Source: a virus
IMG/VR virus record: IMGVR_UViG_3300050138_000304
Span: 1 to 48,266 of that record
Length of the DNA stretch: 48,266 nt
Direction: 5' to 3' (one strand)
Shown one piece after another: positions 17,152 to 25,147 of this stretch. The notes beneath the pieces are model-generated. The model did not search any database. It saw only the letters and a list, made by a program, of their open reading frames with translations, and was not told the origin of the DNA. A program made the position numbers and the translations under genes. How positions within the stretch are numbered: position 1 is the first letter of the stretch; each line of letters starts with the position of its first letter.

Positions 17152-17217
17152 CGTATGGCATAGAATATGCCCTACTCCCTTTCTTCAGTGTACCACACTT
17201 GGCATGGGTTATGCCTA
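17152..17217 (-). promoter_or_regulatory. Late promoter region with elements B and E
   Basis: The 106-base gap between portal and scaffold holds two dyads: GGCATGGGTTATGCC (17201-17215) and GGCATAGAATATGCC (17157-17171). The minus strand between them reads CAAGTGTGGTACACTGAAGA, nearly the same as the element ahead of 2199. TGGTACACT is an extended -10 candidate. This suggests a strong late promoter for scaffold and capsid with one or two operator or activator sites. Function is inferred. Confidence 0.6.
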
Positions 17218-19773
17218 CCCGACTTTGCCCGGCGGATGCTCCGGCTGCGCCTTGTTCCCCGCGGGGGCTGAATTCTCGTTGGAATTCTTCATCGCCCGGG
17301 CCGCCCCCGCCGGTTCTGGCGGTTTGGCCGGTGTTCCGGCCGATATTGGGGGCTTCTGTTGCCCCGGTTGCGGCGCCATCTCGCCCACGGCCTCATCAAA
17401 CGCCTGTCGCACCTGCGGGTCCACCAGATCCGGCCCGCCAAACGCAAAGCTGATCCGCGGTTTCTCAATCGGTGCCACCGGCTGTGGCAGGGCCTTCTGA
17501 ATCTCCTGCATATGCAGTTCAAGCAGCTTTTGCGTCATCGGCACCTTCGTCAGGAGGTCCCGGATGTGGTCATCGTTCGCCCACTTCAAGAATTCCTGCA
17601 AATGGAGCGTGGCGTTGTACCACGGTTGCCACTTGAGAGGCGTAGACTCCAAGGGGGATGGCGGGGGCGGGGGTGGCGCAATGGCCGGGGGCATCGGCGC
17701 CGCCGGATTTGTCGCCGCCACCTGCAACTGCTGCTGTTGCTGTTGCTGCGTCTGCTGAATCGCCGCGGTATAGGCGTTCTGCTGTGACTGCACCGTCTGC
17801 ACGAGCATCTGAAGATTCTTCGGATCGACCACCCATGTCTCAAACGCCTGTTGCTTCTGCAAGGCGCTCTGGATCTGGATATCGAGCGTCGGAATCATCC
17901 GGGTCAACCCAAACAACTTCAGCCCTTCATACTGTTGATCCGGCTGTTGCATATCAAGCATGTGGAGGCTGGCGGCGTGTTCCACCGCGGCGCGTAAACC
18001 CAAATTCGTCTTTGGCGTGGTGCTGCCGTCTTCGACCACGACCGACACATCGCCCTGTAATTGTGCCCGCTTGAACGTCTGGAAGGTCCACGTGCGCGCA
18101 GGCGTCATCACGCTCCGCACCCGCTCTTCGGGACCAAATTCCCGCTCCAACTCCAGCGCAAACTTAAACCAATTTTTATAGGCTTCGCCACGCGACGTAA
18201 ACACGGAGGCAAACCGCGCCTGCGACCGCTCAATCAGCGCCTGGATTGCGGAGAACGCTTCCACGCCCGCTGGTTTCTGCCCCTTCATGATGTCGAAGGT
18301 GCCGGAGAGGTCCTCGATGTCCTTTAGGTATTGCTCACGGAGCGCCATGATGCTGGCGTCGATCGGAATACCGGGGATGCGTTCGGGTTTGGCATTGCCG
18401 CCCACGGTCAGTGGATTCCACTTGATGACGAGCCCGGGCATGCCCGTGAGTTTCTGAATCTCGGCGCCCTTCGGCTCCAACCACACCGGATTCGCCATGC
18501 GCTGCAAGCACAACAGTACTTGCGAGTCAAGTTGGTTAAGTTGATCCTGCTTCTGAATGATCACATCCAATGGACCCGACCCAAGAATGCGTCCACCGAC
18601 ATGCTCGTAGTGGGCATGCGCGAATGTGAACAGCGGATTGCCCGCCGCATCCTTGTACGGCAACGGGCCGGGCAACGCTTCATCATCCAGATGAATCACG
18701 ATGGGACTGCCATCTCCGGCGACTCGGAAGACGAGCCCTTCCGGGTAGGCGTCGCACGGCTTCATCCAGACTTCGTACTCCGTGATACCTTCGTCGTTTT
18801 GGCCCCCACGTCCAGACCCTTCCGACCAGTAGATGGGTGTGATGCCCAGGTCATTCGTCTGCACCAAACTGGTGAACAGTGCCATCGAATGATCCATCGG
18901 CGCCTTTTGCCACGTCATCGTGGGTACAAGGTCCTTTAGGATGGGATGACTCTGGTAGTACCGCTTCGTACGCCACCGCGCCCGCACCACATACGGCAAA
19001 TCCTCAAAACGGGTGTAGGCGTTCGGAAAGGCAATCTCCAGGGGCGATAACACCATCGTCGCTGGGATGCCCTTCGCTTTGTTCGTCTGGACGGGCTCTC
19101 CCGTCAACGGGTTCATGGCCTGTTGGAAGTTGCTGCCCTGACATCCCGGGCAAATCGGTTGGGCGCCGGTCAATTCTGTGGAAGGCGTTACCACCCCACA
19201 ATCCTGACATTCCTCCGCGGTAATCGTCAGCGATCCGTGCTTGATGTCGTAGTCCACGTAGGTGTGCAGGAAGGCATTCCCGGTCACGCACAACCAGAAA
19301 TCGAACTCGGACATCGCCACGTTCATCAAATGGGTTTCGTGGAGCAGCGGCGCCATCTCGTCGGCGGTTGCCGCGGCACTGACATTGGCGGGGTCACTCC
19401 CGTTCGGCCGCACATTCACACTCAGCGCGATACTGGTGAACATGGCGCGAATCGCCTGCACCGTTTCCTTGCACTTGTTCGTGACGGGGCGCGGAATCCA
19501 CGCGGCCATACGCTTGTCGCGCCAGCCGCCATACTTCGACGCGTATTCAATCCACTGTCGGCCTAGCACGTACCACAGGTTGCGTTGCCACTGGCGCTCG
19601 AATGTCCAACGGTTATCATAGGACTCGCGCTTCACCACTTCCCACAAGTCGAGCAACTCCTGGTCATCATATGACCCGGTAAGAGGCACATCCTGCGGAT
19701 TCGGCGTATCTTTCGGCGTAACAGATTGCGCCTGCGGTTTTGCTTGATCGAGTGGTGTGGTGAACGTAGCCAT
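17215..19773 (-). CDS. Portal protein with zinc ribbon and polyQ/polyP tail (852 aa)
   Basis: Contains portal-type segments: N-terminal 'YDNRWTFERQWQRNLWYVLG', central 'HYEHVGGRILGSGPLDVIIQ' and 'LPGLVIKWNPL'-like stem residues, and a long C-terminal helical region. Residues 189-211 form a CxxC-x15-CxxC zinc ribbon (CQDCG...CPGCQ) in the clip/wing region, which most portals lack. The C-terminus carries a Gln run (about residue 685), a Pro run and a disordered acidic tail. Twelve copies would form the ring through which DNA enters the head. It lies between terminase and scaffold. The length is on the long side for portals. Confidence 0.85.
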   Translation of the reverse strand: MATFTTPLDQAKPQAQSVTPKDTPNPQDVPLTGSYDDQELLDLWEVVKRESYDNRWTFERQWQRNLWYVLGRQWIEYASKYGGWRDKRMAAWIPRPVTNKCKETVQAIRAMFTSIALSVNVRPNGSDPANVSAAATADEMAPLLHETHLMNVAMSEFDFWLCVTGNAFLHTYVDYDIKHGSLTITAEECQDCGVVTPSTELTGAQPICPGCQGSNFQQAMNPLTGEPVQTNKAKGIPATMVLSPLEIAFPNAYTRFEDLPYVVRARWRTKRYYQSHPILKDLVPTMTWQKAPMDHSMALFTSLVQTNDLGITPIYWSEGSGRGGQNDEGITEYEVWMKPCDAYPEGLVFRVAGDGSPIVIHLDDEALPGPLPYKDAAGNPLFTFAHAHYEHVGGRILGSGPLDVIIQKQDQLNQLDSQVLLCLQRMANPVWLEPKGAEIQKLTGMPGLVIKWNPLTVGGNAKPERIPGIPIDASIMALREQYLKDIEDLSGTFDIMKGQKPAGVEAFSAIQALIERSQARFASVFTSRGEAYKNWFKFALELEREFGPEERVRSVMTPARTWTFQTFKRAQLQGDVSVVVEDGSTTPKTNLGLRAAVEHAASLHMLDMQQPDQQYEGLKLFGLTRMIPTLDIQIQSALQKQQAFETWVVDPKNLQMLVQTVQSQQNAYTAAIQQTQQQQQQQLQVAATNPAAPMPPAIAPPPPPPSPLESTPLKWQPWYNATLHLQEFLKWANDDHIRDLLTKVPMTQKLLELHMQEIQKALPQPVAPIEKPRISFAFGGPDLVDPQVRQAFDEAVGEMAPQPGQQKPPISAGTPAKPPEPAGAARAMKNSNENSAPAGNKAQPEHPPGKVG

Positions 19774-19776
19774 CAG

Positions 19777-20118
19777 TTAAGCCCTTTTTGAATACACAAC
19801 TTCGCCACCTGGGTCCCACGAGATACCTTGTTTCAAGGCTTCTTCATCGCCCACATCGTCAAACGAAACGCCGGAGTTCAGCACATCGGCACTAGACAGC
19901 ACATTCGATGTTTGCTCAATCGACGGCACAGTAATCTTCACGCCCGTGTAGTTGTGAATCAGTTGCGCCCGCTCATGCTCCGATTGTGTGAGCCGCATCG
20001 CCATCCAGTCGAGAGTGCTCTGCTGTGCCTGACACTGAAGTTTGATGGCATGCAGTTGTCCATTCGCATCTGCTGCATCAAGCAGCAACCGTTCAAAAGT
20101 TGTTCTCGAAATCCACAT
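19777..20118 (-). CDS. Hypothetical protein between terminase and portal (113 aa)
   Basis: The start is placed at ATG 20118 (MWISRTTFERLLLDAADANG) because a GGAGGGGACAGATC ribosome site precedes it; the first nine codons overlap the terminase 3' end. The N-terminal 60 residues form an amphipathic helix with Gln-rich segments. The C-terminal half is acidic. No family is recognised. The position suggests a packaging or portal-associated accessory. Confidence 0.65.
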   Translation of the reverse strand: MWISRTTFERLLLDAADANGQLHAIKLQCQAQQSTLDWMAMRLTQSEHERAQLIHNYTGVKITVPSIEQTSNVLSSADVLNSGVSFDDVGDEEALKQGISWDPGGEVVYSKRA

Positions 20119-21691
20119 GATCTGTCCCCTCCCCAAAAAATGATCCGGTGGGATAGCCTTCGTCTCCCTCGTCCAGATCCGCCTTCTCCTGCGCCGAATG
20201 GTATTCGCGCACCCGCTCAATCTCGGCCCGCGTCTTGTCATCGAACGACGCCCATCGTCGTTCCTGCGCTTCCGTCATGATGATGGGGGCCACTTCCGGC
20301 AACTCTGGCCACGCCATCATCGCATAGCGCAAGGCATCCGGGAGTTCGTCCTTGAACTTGAAGACGTTCTCCTTGGGCTTCTTCTCGCCCGTCGGTTTGG
20401 AGTTGTCGGCGTACCGATAGGCTCGCATCTGCTCGATCGTCTTGGGCGCGGTATACGCGAAGAACAACTTCTTGGTGTAGAGCCACGATTGCACGCGCTG
20501 AATGCCCACTTCATGCTTGGCTTCCGCCTGCATGACGCCGACACCCTTCAATGCAAATTCCAACCGCAGATTTGCTTCATTCTTGTTCGCCGCCCACGTG
20601 ACTTCCGGCACGCCCGCCAACCCAAACCGCGTCATGATCGGCGCCAGATGTTGCGAAATAGCTTTCTGCCGTTCCAAGTACTCGCGCACCACCACAAGTC
20701 CTTTCTCCGTCGCCACAATCATCACCGCCCCAAACGGATGGTCCGCACCCGAGTCCAACCCGACAATCACTTTCCGGTCGGGAGAAATACTGGGCCACTC
20801 GGGGATAAACTTTTTGATCTCGTCGTCCTTGAGTAGGCATTGTTTCTCCATGAGTGAGAAGTCGTAGACGAGTCCTTGGGCGTTCCGCCGCTCCGCTTTG
20901 TACTCTTGGTCGAAGAACTCCGGCGCCATGTTCCGCCGGGCGCGATCGATCTGCGCCATCATCTGCGGGTTGGCCTTGAACAGCGGATTCTCTTCCGTCC
21001 AGTATTTACACGCCCAGTAGCCGGGTTCGTTGTAGACGAGGGCACGCTTCTCGATCTTGTCGTAGGTCCAATCGAACCCTAAGACGGTCGTGGTGACGAT
21101 CACAATGCCCGCCGCGGCGATCAGCGTCGGTTCAAACACGTCGTACGCCCGCTCCGGGCACTGCGCCGCCTCATCGAACCAGCCCCACGACACGCCTTGA
21201 GGACCGCGGGCACGTTCAGGATCTTCCAATGACCGAAAGGCAATCACGGCGTCATTGAACAGCGTGATTTCCATGTGCTCGGCGTCCCACCGCTTGACCC
21301 ACCGCGGGTCGATAAGCCGGACGAGCGTCGGAAACGTGGAGTCGTGCAAAATCTTGTAGGTCGGCCCCATAACCCACCCGATCGACCGCGGCACGAGCAT
21401 CTCTTCGCGACAGGCGTGGGCGCCGATGAGCGTTTTGCCACCTTGCCGTCCACTCAACACTGACAGTCGGTCAAATAGGCGGGGTGCGGTCAGGTTATTG
21501 ACGTGCCGTGTTTGACAACCGGGACAGACGAACACGCTGTTCGCATCCATTGACCCCACTGCGCCACACGCAAGGCATTTACGCTGTCGTCGCGCCGTCA
21601 TAAAGAGTTGCTGGTACGGGTTGTAAAGCAGCGGTTTGTCGAGATCGGCGCCACACCCCGGAGGAAGCCGTTGCTGCTTGATGAAGGCCAT
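20093..21691 (-). CDS. terL: Terminase large subunit with N-terminal zinc ribbon (532 aa)
   Basis: This is the ATP-driven DNA-packaging motor and headful/cohesive-end nuclease. Walker A is GRQGGKT at residues 81-87 and Walker B is in SWGWFDEA at 168-175. A Thr-rich coupling segment (VIVTTTVLG) lies near 195-205. The C-terminal RNase H-like nuclease has VIVGLDSGADHP (Asp313) and the late acidic residue in ELPDALRYAMM (Asp452). Before the ATPase lies a CxxC-x13-CxxC zinc ribbon (Cys39, 42, 56, 59), which is not usual in TerL. The start at ATG 21691 abuts the stop of the 113-aa gene upstream. Confidence 0.93.
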   Translation of the reverse strand: MAFIKQQRLPPGCGADLDKPLLYNPYQQLFMTARRQRKCLACGAVGSMDANSVFVCPGCQTRHVNNLTAPRLFDRLSVLSGRQGGKTLIGAHACREEMLVPRSIGWVMGPTYKILHDSTFPTLVRLIDPRWVKRWDAEHMEITLFNDAVIAFRSLEDPERARGPQGVSWGWFDEAAQCPERAYDVFEPTLIAAAGIVIVTTTVLGFDWTYDKIEKRALVYNEPGYWACKYWTEENPLFKANPQMMAQIDRARRNMAPEFFDQEYKAERRNAQGLVYDFSLMEKQCLLKDDEIKKFIPEWPSISPDRKVIVGLDSGADHPFGAVMIVATEKGLVVVREYLERQKAISQHLAPIMTRFGLAGVPEVTWAANKNEANLRLEFALKGVGVMQAEAKHEVGIQRVQSWLYTKKLFFAYTAPKTIEQMRAYRYADNSKPTGEKKPKENVFKFKDELPDALRYAMMAWPELPEVAPIIMTEAQERRWASFDDKTRAEIERVREYHSAQEKADLDEGDEGYPTGSFFGEGTDHVDFENNF

Positions 21692-22033
21692 CTACTTTTT
21701 CACCGCCGACTTCAACCCCGTTAACGCCGACGAATGCCCCACCGCCATTTTTGGTTGTGGAAGAAACGTATCGTTGACCCACCTTCCCCCATCTGACGCA
21801 CCGCTTGAGTACTGTGATTCTTGAGAGAACGTCGGATGCCCATGTTCTTTGAACGTGTCGGGAAAATGAAGGGCACTTCCCGGCGCATGCGGTGCTCCGC
21901 CCGTCTGTTGCCAAAACCCCCGATAGTCATAATGCGAATCAGGATGGTCTACGTCCGTAATCCCATTCGTTTGCGCCCATTGCTGAAATGCCGATTCATC
22001 CGCAGGAGACAGGGCGGTTATTTCAGGGGCCAT
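21692..22033 (-). CDS. Conserved phage protein of unknown function (113 aa)
   Basis: Carries a block typical of a small protein family found beside packaging genes of short-tailed phages: 'SHYDYRGFWQQTGGAP' followed by 'FPDTFKEHGHPTFSQESQYS'. The C-terminus is SALTGLKSAVKK. No enzymatic motif is seen. It lies directly between the 81-aa gene and TerL with no spacer. The family function is unknown to me; a virion or packaging role is suggested by context. Confidence 0.75.
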   Translation of the reverse strand: MAPEITALSPADESAFQQWAQTNGITDVDHPDSHYDYRGFWQQTGGAPHAPGSALHFPDTFKEHGHPTFSQESQYSSGASDGGRWVNDTFLPQPKMAVGHSSALTGLKSAVKK

Positions 22034-22279
22034 CTACTTTGCAGCCTTCTTCAACCCTAGTAGCCCCGCTGGAGACGGGGACGGCTGGTCGTAGGTGTTG
22101 CGAAACCCCGGGGGTAGTTGACCCGTTGGAGACGCCCCATCAAATTTCACCGGACCAAAAATTGAAGTTGGAGCCTTTTTCCCATTGGGTAAACGATCGG
22201 TGTACCACCAATTTGCGTTAGGGGTGCCATCACCCACCCACGCAATAGGCAATCCGGGAACGGGGGTATCTGATGCCAT
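22034..22279 (-). CDS. Hypothetical small protein (81 aa)
   Basis: Proline/glycine-rich and without cysteines. Its C-terminus GLLGLKKAAK resembles that of the next gene (ALTGLKSAVKK). It is packed tightly between the DUF1353 gene and the 113-aa gene. The shared basic tail may be a common docking signal. No known domain. Confidence 0.65.
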   Translation of the reverse strand: MASDTPVPGLPIAWVGDGTPNANWWYTDRLPNGKKAPTSIFGPVKFDGASPTGQLPPGFRNTYDQPSPSPAGLLGLKKAAK

Positions 22280-22743
22280 TACGTTTTAACCGCCTTCCGA
22301 TACTTCTTCCACGTCTGCCACCCACCCAGTCGTACACCACGGTAGATAATCTCTTGCTCGATGCGGGTCCATAGTTGCCCCCGCGGTATTTGCGGCATCC
22401 CAGGCGCCGTAAACCCGTGCTCCAGTATCCACGCCGCCGCCAACACACACATGCCTTCGTTCAACACGTCATCGGCGTACTTCCGGGTGATTACGAGGTC
22501 GCCAATGCGCCCCTCCTGATACAGCTTGTCGTGAATGACCGCGATCTTGCCGTACCAGCCCGATGGGGGCAGAATGTTCCAGAAGAGGCGCGGGATGGAC
22601 GCAAAATCTGTTAGAAATCCCGTTTCGACATGGACGATGGTCGTGCCATTGGGTGCCCCGACCGCGTAACTAAAAGGCTCTGTGACCCTCCAGTAGCGCC
22701 CATCGAGATATTCCAGCTTCAGGGGCGCGAGAAAACTAGCCAT
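22279..22743 (-). CDS. DUF1353 family protein (154 aa)
   Basis: The diagnostic segment 'VETGFLTDFASIPRLFWNIL' followed by 'KIAVIHDKLYQEG' identifies DUF1353, a family common in phage genomes near packaging or tail genes with no established function. The conserved TDFASIP and HDxLY residues suggest a possible catalytic or metal site, but this is not demonstrated. It overlaps the next upstream gene by eight bases, consistent with coupled translation. Confidence 0.85.
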   Translation of the reverse strand: MASFLAPLKLEYLDGRYWRVTEPFSYAVGAPNGTTIVHVETGFLTDFASIPRLFWNILPPSGWYGKIAVIHDKLYQEGRIGDLVITRKYADDVLNEGMCVLAAAWILEHGFTAPGMPQIPRGQLWTRIEQEIIYRGVRLGGWQTWKKYRKAVKT

Positions 22744-23011
22744 TCTCCCACCACCCCATTTCGGTGTTTGTGAAGGTAGAGGCGCCCTTGAATTCCATGC
22801 GCCCCGTTTGCTTCTCCGGGACCGCCCGCAGCACCAGCACGCCCCACCCCTTCACCGGGATCGCCATGCGCAGGTCGCCATTCTCGGTAAAATCCGTCAC
22901 CACGGCATCCGCCGCGGGCCAATCATCCGGGTCGAATTCCTTGACCCGGGTGGCGAGACGATCCTTCGCGGCGATTTCGCTCGGACTCTGGTCATTCGGA
23001 TATAACGGCAT
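22736..23011 (-). CDS. Hypothetical protein after small terminase (91 aa)
   Basis: The start at ATG 23011 (MPLYPNDQSPSEIAAKDRLA) is supported by a CTGGAGGGGGCGG ribosome site, and it overlaps the 3' end of the small terminase gene by 20 bases. The predicted mixed alpha/beta fold includes an Asp/Trp-rich segment (EFDPDDWPAADAVVTDF). The end is aromatic (NTEMGWWENG). No family is recognised. Confidence 0.65.
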   Translation of the reverse strand: MPLYPNDQSPSEIAAKDRLATRVKEFDPDDWPAADAVVTDFTENGDLRMAIPVKGWGVLVLRAVPEKQTGRMEFKGASTFTNTEMGWWENG

Positions 23012-23657
23012 CCACCGCCCCCTCCAGGAAGGCGGGCGTGCCTCCCACGGTGCCCTCCCGCACGACTTGCGGTGCCCCAGCAGGCATCTCAATGTGAATG
23101 GCGACCATCGTGTTCTGTTGGGCGCCTTGGGGCGTCTCATCGTAGCGTTTGAACATGGTGCCTTTGGCAATTTCGAGGGCAATGTGGGTTTTTTCCGCTA
23201 ACCCATTTGCCATCCGGCCCGTGGCATCCAACCCCAGGTCCAGATTCCGCACCACCTTATGCATCACGGCATACTCAAGGCGTAGATTCGGGTTGTCAAT
23301 GTCCAGCCAGCCGTTTTTGCCCGCCCGGTAGATGTAGGGGCTGATCGACCCTTTCGAGATGCCCAGCGACTTGGCAATGACGTCATCTTCCATCCCGGCA
23401 ATCCGCATCGCAATCGCCTGGAGCGCGATGGCACGAACTTTGCTGTCAGGAGGCAGATACCACGAGGGGCGCTCGGGTTCAGGCGCCGTCGGGGTTACGG
23501 TGTCAGAAGAAGGTACCAGTGCGCTCTCCACCGCAGGCGTCGGAGGGAGGGACGACGCCTCAACGGGCACAGGAATGCGGGAGATTGGCCCGTATGATCG
23601 AGCCTGACCCCCCTTGCGTTTACCCGGCCGCAGTTTCAAAGGCACTGGTACCCCCAT
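22992..23657 (-). CDS. terS: Probable terminase small subunit (HTH protein, 221 aa)
   Basis: Residues about 70-120 form a helix-turn-helix (AIALQAIAMRIAGMEDDVIA, then SLGISKGSISPYIYRA) of the type used by small terminases to bind packaging DNA. The first 65 residues are a Pro/Ser-rich basic linker; the C-terminal region is helical. It is the first gene of the whole minus-strand late arm, followed soon by TerL. The HTH could also belong to a regulator, but location and length favour terminase. Confidence 0.7.
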   Translation of the reverse strand: MGVPVPLKLRPGKRKGGQARSYGPISRIPVPVEASSLPPTPAVESALVPSSDTVTPTAPEPERPSWYLPPDSKVRAIALQAIAMRIAGMEDDVIAKSLGISKGSISPYIYRAGKNGWLDIDNPNLRLEYAVMHKVVRNLDLGLDATGRMANGLAEKTHIALEIAKGTMFKRYDETPQGAQQNTMVAIHIEMPAGAPQVVREGTVGGTPAFLEGAVDAVISE

Positions 23658-23662
23658 CTCTT

Positions 23663-23684
23663 AGTATGGCATAGTTCTTGCATT
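23663..23684 (+). promoter_or_regulatory. Element D in the divergent early/late intergenic region
   Basis: Plus strand reads ATGGCATAGTTCTTGCATTT, a TGGCA-N7-TGC element that matches the -24/-12 pattern (GG-N10-GC). It lies in the 37 bases separating the divergent small terminase and first early genes. The GC is 13 bases before ATG 23695, the same spacing as element G before 28987. Either a sigma-54-like promoter giving an almost leaderless mRNA or an operator controlling both arms is possible. Confidence 0.5.
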
Positions 23685-23694
23685 TGAGAAAGAG

Positions 23695-23997
23695 ATGACT
23701 ACGGCCAGAAAAGAGGCGAAGCGTCGATACAAACTCGCTCACCCCGAGCGGCACCGCATGTCCCGCCAACGTGAAGCGGCGCACCGACGAGAGCGGGAAC
23801 GTAACCCGTTCACCTATCGACTTCAAACTCTTGACCTTTCACGTCTACCTAATAACACGGAACTCACGCCCCTTACGCCGGAACGCCATCCGACGTGTGC
23901 CTTGTGTGGCACGCGCGTGGACCGGCTGATATCGGTGCCATCGTTTCGCGTGACGGGATTCAATGCCAAGAACGGGTATAGTTCCTCCAAGAGTTAG
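23695..23997 (+). CDS. Small basic protein with a CxxC motif, first early gene (100 aa)
   Basis: The N-terminal 45 residues are extremely basic and helical (ARKEAKRRYKLAHPERH, REAAHRRERERN), typical of a DNA-binding tail. The C-terminal half has TCALCGTRVDRLISVP, a half zinc-knuckle. It is the first gene of the plus arm, directly under element D. It may be a DNA-binding early protein or the remnant of an HNH/zinc-finger protein. No family is assigned. Confidence 0.6.
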   Translation: MTTARKEAKRRYKLAHPERHRMSRQREAAHRRERERNPFTYRLQTLDLSRLPNNTELTPLTPERHPTCALCGTRVDRLISVPSFRVTGFNAKNGYSSSKS

Positions 23998-24006
23998 AGG
24001 TTTGAT

Positions 24007-24234
24007 ATGATGAAGCGCATTGTCGTCCGCTGCAACTCCGGCATCCACCTGATTCTCGGCGTCACCGACGTCACGGACGCCGACTCTTACCCGCCGCGCA
24101 TCGACCATGTGCAGTTCGGGTCGCACATCGGGTCGGTGCGCCATGCCGCCACCAAACCACGCTATGTGTTGTACCATGAATGCACGGATGCCGAGGTGTC
24201 GCGCTTTGGCGAACTGCCCCTGCACAAGGACTAA
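24007..24234 (+). CDS. Hypothetical early protein (75 aa)
   Basis: Begins MMKRIVVRCNSGIHLILGVT, with alternating strands and a C-terminal helix ending ELPLHKD. ATG 24007 follows AAGAGTTAGAGGTTTG, whose AGAGG is a fair ribosome site. No recognised domain. It is between the basic CxxC protein and the HNH protein in the short early unit. Confidence 0.55.
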   Translation: MMKRIVVRCNSGIHLILGVTDVTDADSYPPRIDHVQFGSHIGSVRHAATKPRYVLYHECTDAEVSRFGELPLHKD

Positions 24235-24282
24235 CGATGATTGGCCGAGCCGCCGCAGGCGGGGAGGCCCAAGAGGACCATC

Positions 24283-24516
24283 ATGGCTGACCCCACCAAA
24301 CCCTCCTATCGCTCCGTTGCCAGTCGCACCGCCGGTCGAAAGCTGTTGCCCGGCGAGGATGTGCATCACAAAGATGACAACCAGTCTAATAACGCGCCAG
24401 GCAATCTGGAAGTGAAAACCCATAGCGACCACTCCACGCATACGGGCAAGACCAAAGGGTTGCGGGCGCTCCGGCATTCGCTGGCGATGCAGGCGAAGAA
24501 GCAAAAGTTGTATTGA
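24283..24516 (+). CDS. Compact HNH nuclease-like protein (77 aa)
   Basis: Contains the HNH core 'LLPGEDVHHKDDNQSNNAPG' followed by NLEVKTHSDHS, with the catalytic HH pair, Asp/Asn and terminal His typical of phage HNH endonucleases. The N-terminal DNA-binding module of longer relatives is almost absent, so it may be a minimal nuclease or a shortened homing enzyme. The chosen ATG 24283 has AGAGGACCATC upstream. It is the last gene before the AT-rich repeat region. Confidence 0.7.
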   Translation: MADPTKPSYRSVASRTAGRKLLPGEDVHHKDDNQSNNAPGNLEVKTHSDHSTHTGKTKGLRALRHSLAMQAKKQKLY

Positions 24517-24648
24517 CCTCGTTGGGCCGCGAAAAATTCTGCGCGGCGAAACAAACACAAAACCGTTTCCGATTTTGAATTTGGTACGCGAGGTCCGCTC
24601 CGCGCCCGACAGCCCGGCTTGTCAAGCGGGGGTCCCGGGGTATGCGCA

Positions 24649-24766
24649 TATAGCTATATAGTAATACGTGCATATAGTAATACGTGTATATAGTAATATT
24701 ATGATATCTGTATATAGTTATATAGTAATACGTGTATATAGTAATATTATGATATCTGTATATAGT
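24649..24766. repeat. AT-rich iteron-like tandem repeats, candidate replication origin
   Basis: TATATAG (or CATATAG) occurs eight times in about 118 bases. A 47-base block (24672-24718) is repeated exactly at 24720-24766 (period 48), and a smaller unit TATATAGTAATACGTG recurs within it. The stretch is about 70-75% A+T in an otherwise GC-rich genome. Iterons plus an AT-rich melting zone are typical of origins; a promoter array or recombination hotspot are alternatives. Confidence 0.6.
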
Positions 24767-24864
24767 GTTATCACACTACTCTACTTACCTAGTAGACTAT
24801 GTAGACTACATGCGCATGTTACAGTACATCCTGTAAGGGCCGCATGCGTAGGTGTACACACGAA

Positions 24865-24890
24865 CGCCCCAGTCGTGGTGACCTGGGGCG
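24865..24890 (-). terminator. Hairpin at the end of the minus-strand cassette
   Basis: CGCCCCAG and CTGGGGCG form a perfect 8-bp GC-rich stem with a ten-base loop, 28 bases past the stop of the last cassette gene. On the minus strand it is followed by TTCGTGTG, so only a weak U-run is present. It would also be read by plus-strand transcripts as a pause. Confidence 0.4.
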
Positions 24891-24917
24891 ACGTGTCAGA
24901 GGGGGCGAGGTGGGGTG

Positions 24918-25094
24918 TTAGTAGCGATCGTCGGGATCGTGGTCGTCGTCGCGTACGTGCTGGCGTGGGCGCAGCTTGACGATCCGCACATCGGATGCGT
25001 GGTCCGCGCCAAACTGCAACGCGTCCGCCTGACGATCCGAAAACGATCCGTCGGCGGTAAGGTACTGATTACCGATCTTGATAATGTACGTCAT
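24918..25094 (-). CDS. Hypothetical small protein (58 aa)
   Basis: The start is at ATG 25094 (MTYIIKIGNQYLTADGSFSD), with GGGAGACTAGACACC upstream. The N-terminal half is a small beta module often seen in tiny phage proteins; the C-terminus is Arg/Asp-rich (RQHVRDDDHDPDDRY). It is the last gene of the minus-strand cassette. Function unknown. Confidence 0.6.
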   Translation of the reverse strand: MTYIIKIGNQYLTADGSFSDRQADALQFGADHASDVRIVKLRPRQHVRDDDHDPDDRY

Positions 25095-25147
25095 GGTGTC
25101 TAGTCTCCCTGCTAAAGCGCGCACGGTATTGTGCGCGTGTCGAGTCG

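Larger units (their letters stand above)
24517..24917. other. 401-base non-coding region between converging transcription units
   Basis: No gene is credible here. From left to right it holds a GCCGCG/CGCGGC hairpin after the HNH gene (about 24526-24547), a GC-rich spacer, an AT-rich tandem repeat (24649-24766), two GTAGACTA direct repeats (about 24790-24810), a TTACAG-N6-CTGTAA dyad (about 24819-24836) and an 8-bp hairpin (24865-24890). The arrangement between 3' ends of opposing units fits an origin or termination region. Confidence 0.6.

Noticed and set aside
19777-20241. Longer form of the 113-aa protein starting at 20241
   Set aside because: The extra 41 residues are Arg-rich antisense-like sequence overlapping TerL; ATG 20118 has the ribosome site.
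24668-24979. A 103-codon frame through the AT-rich repeats
   Set aside because: The repeated MISVYSYIVIRVYS sequence is simply a translation of iterons; no ribosome site and it runs on into a hairpin.
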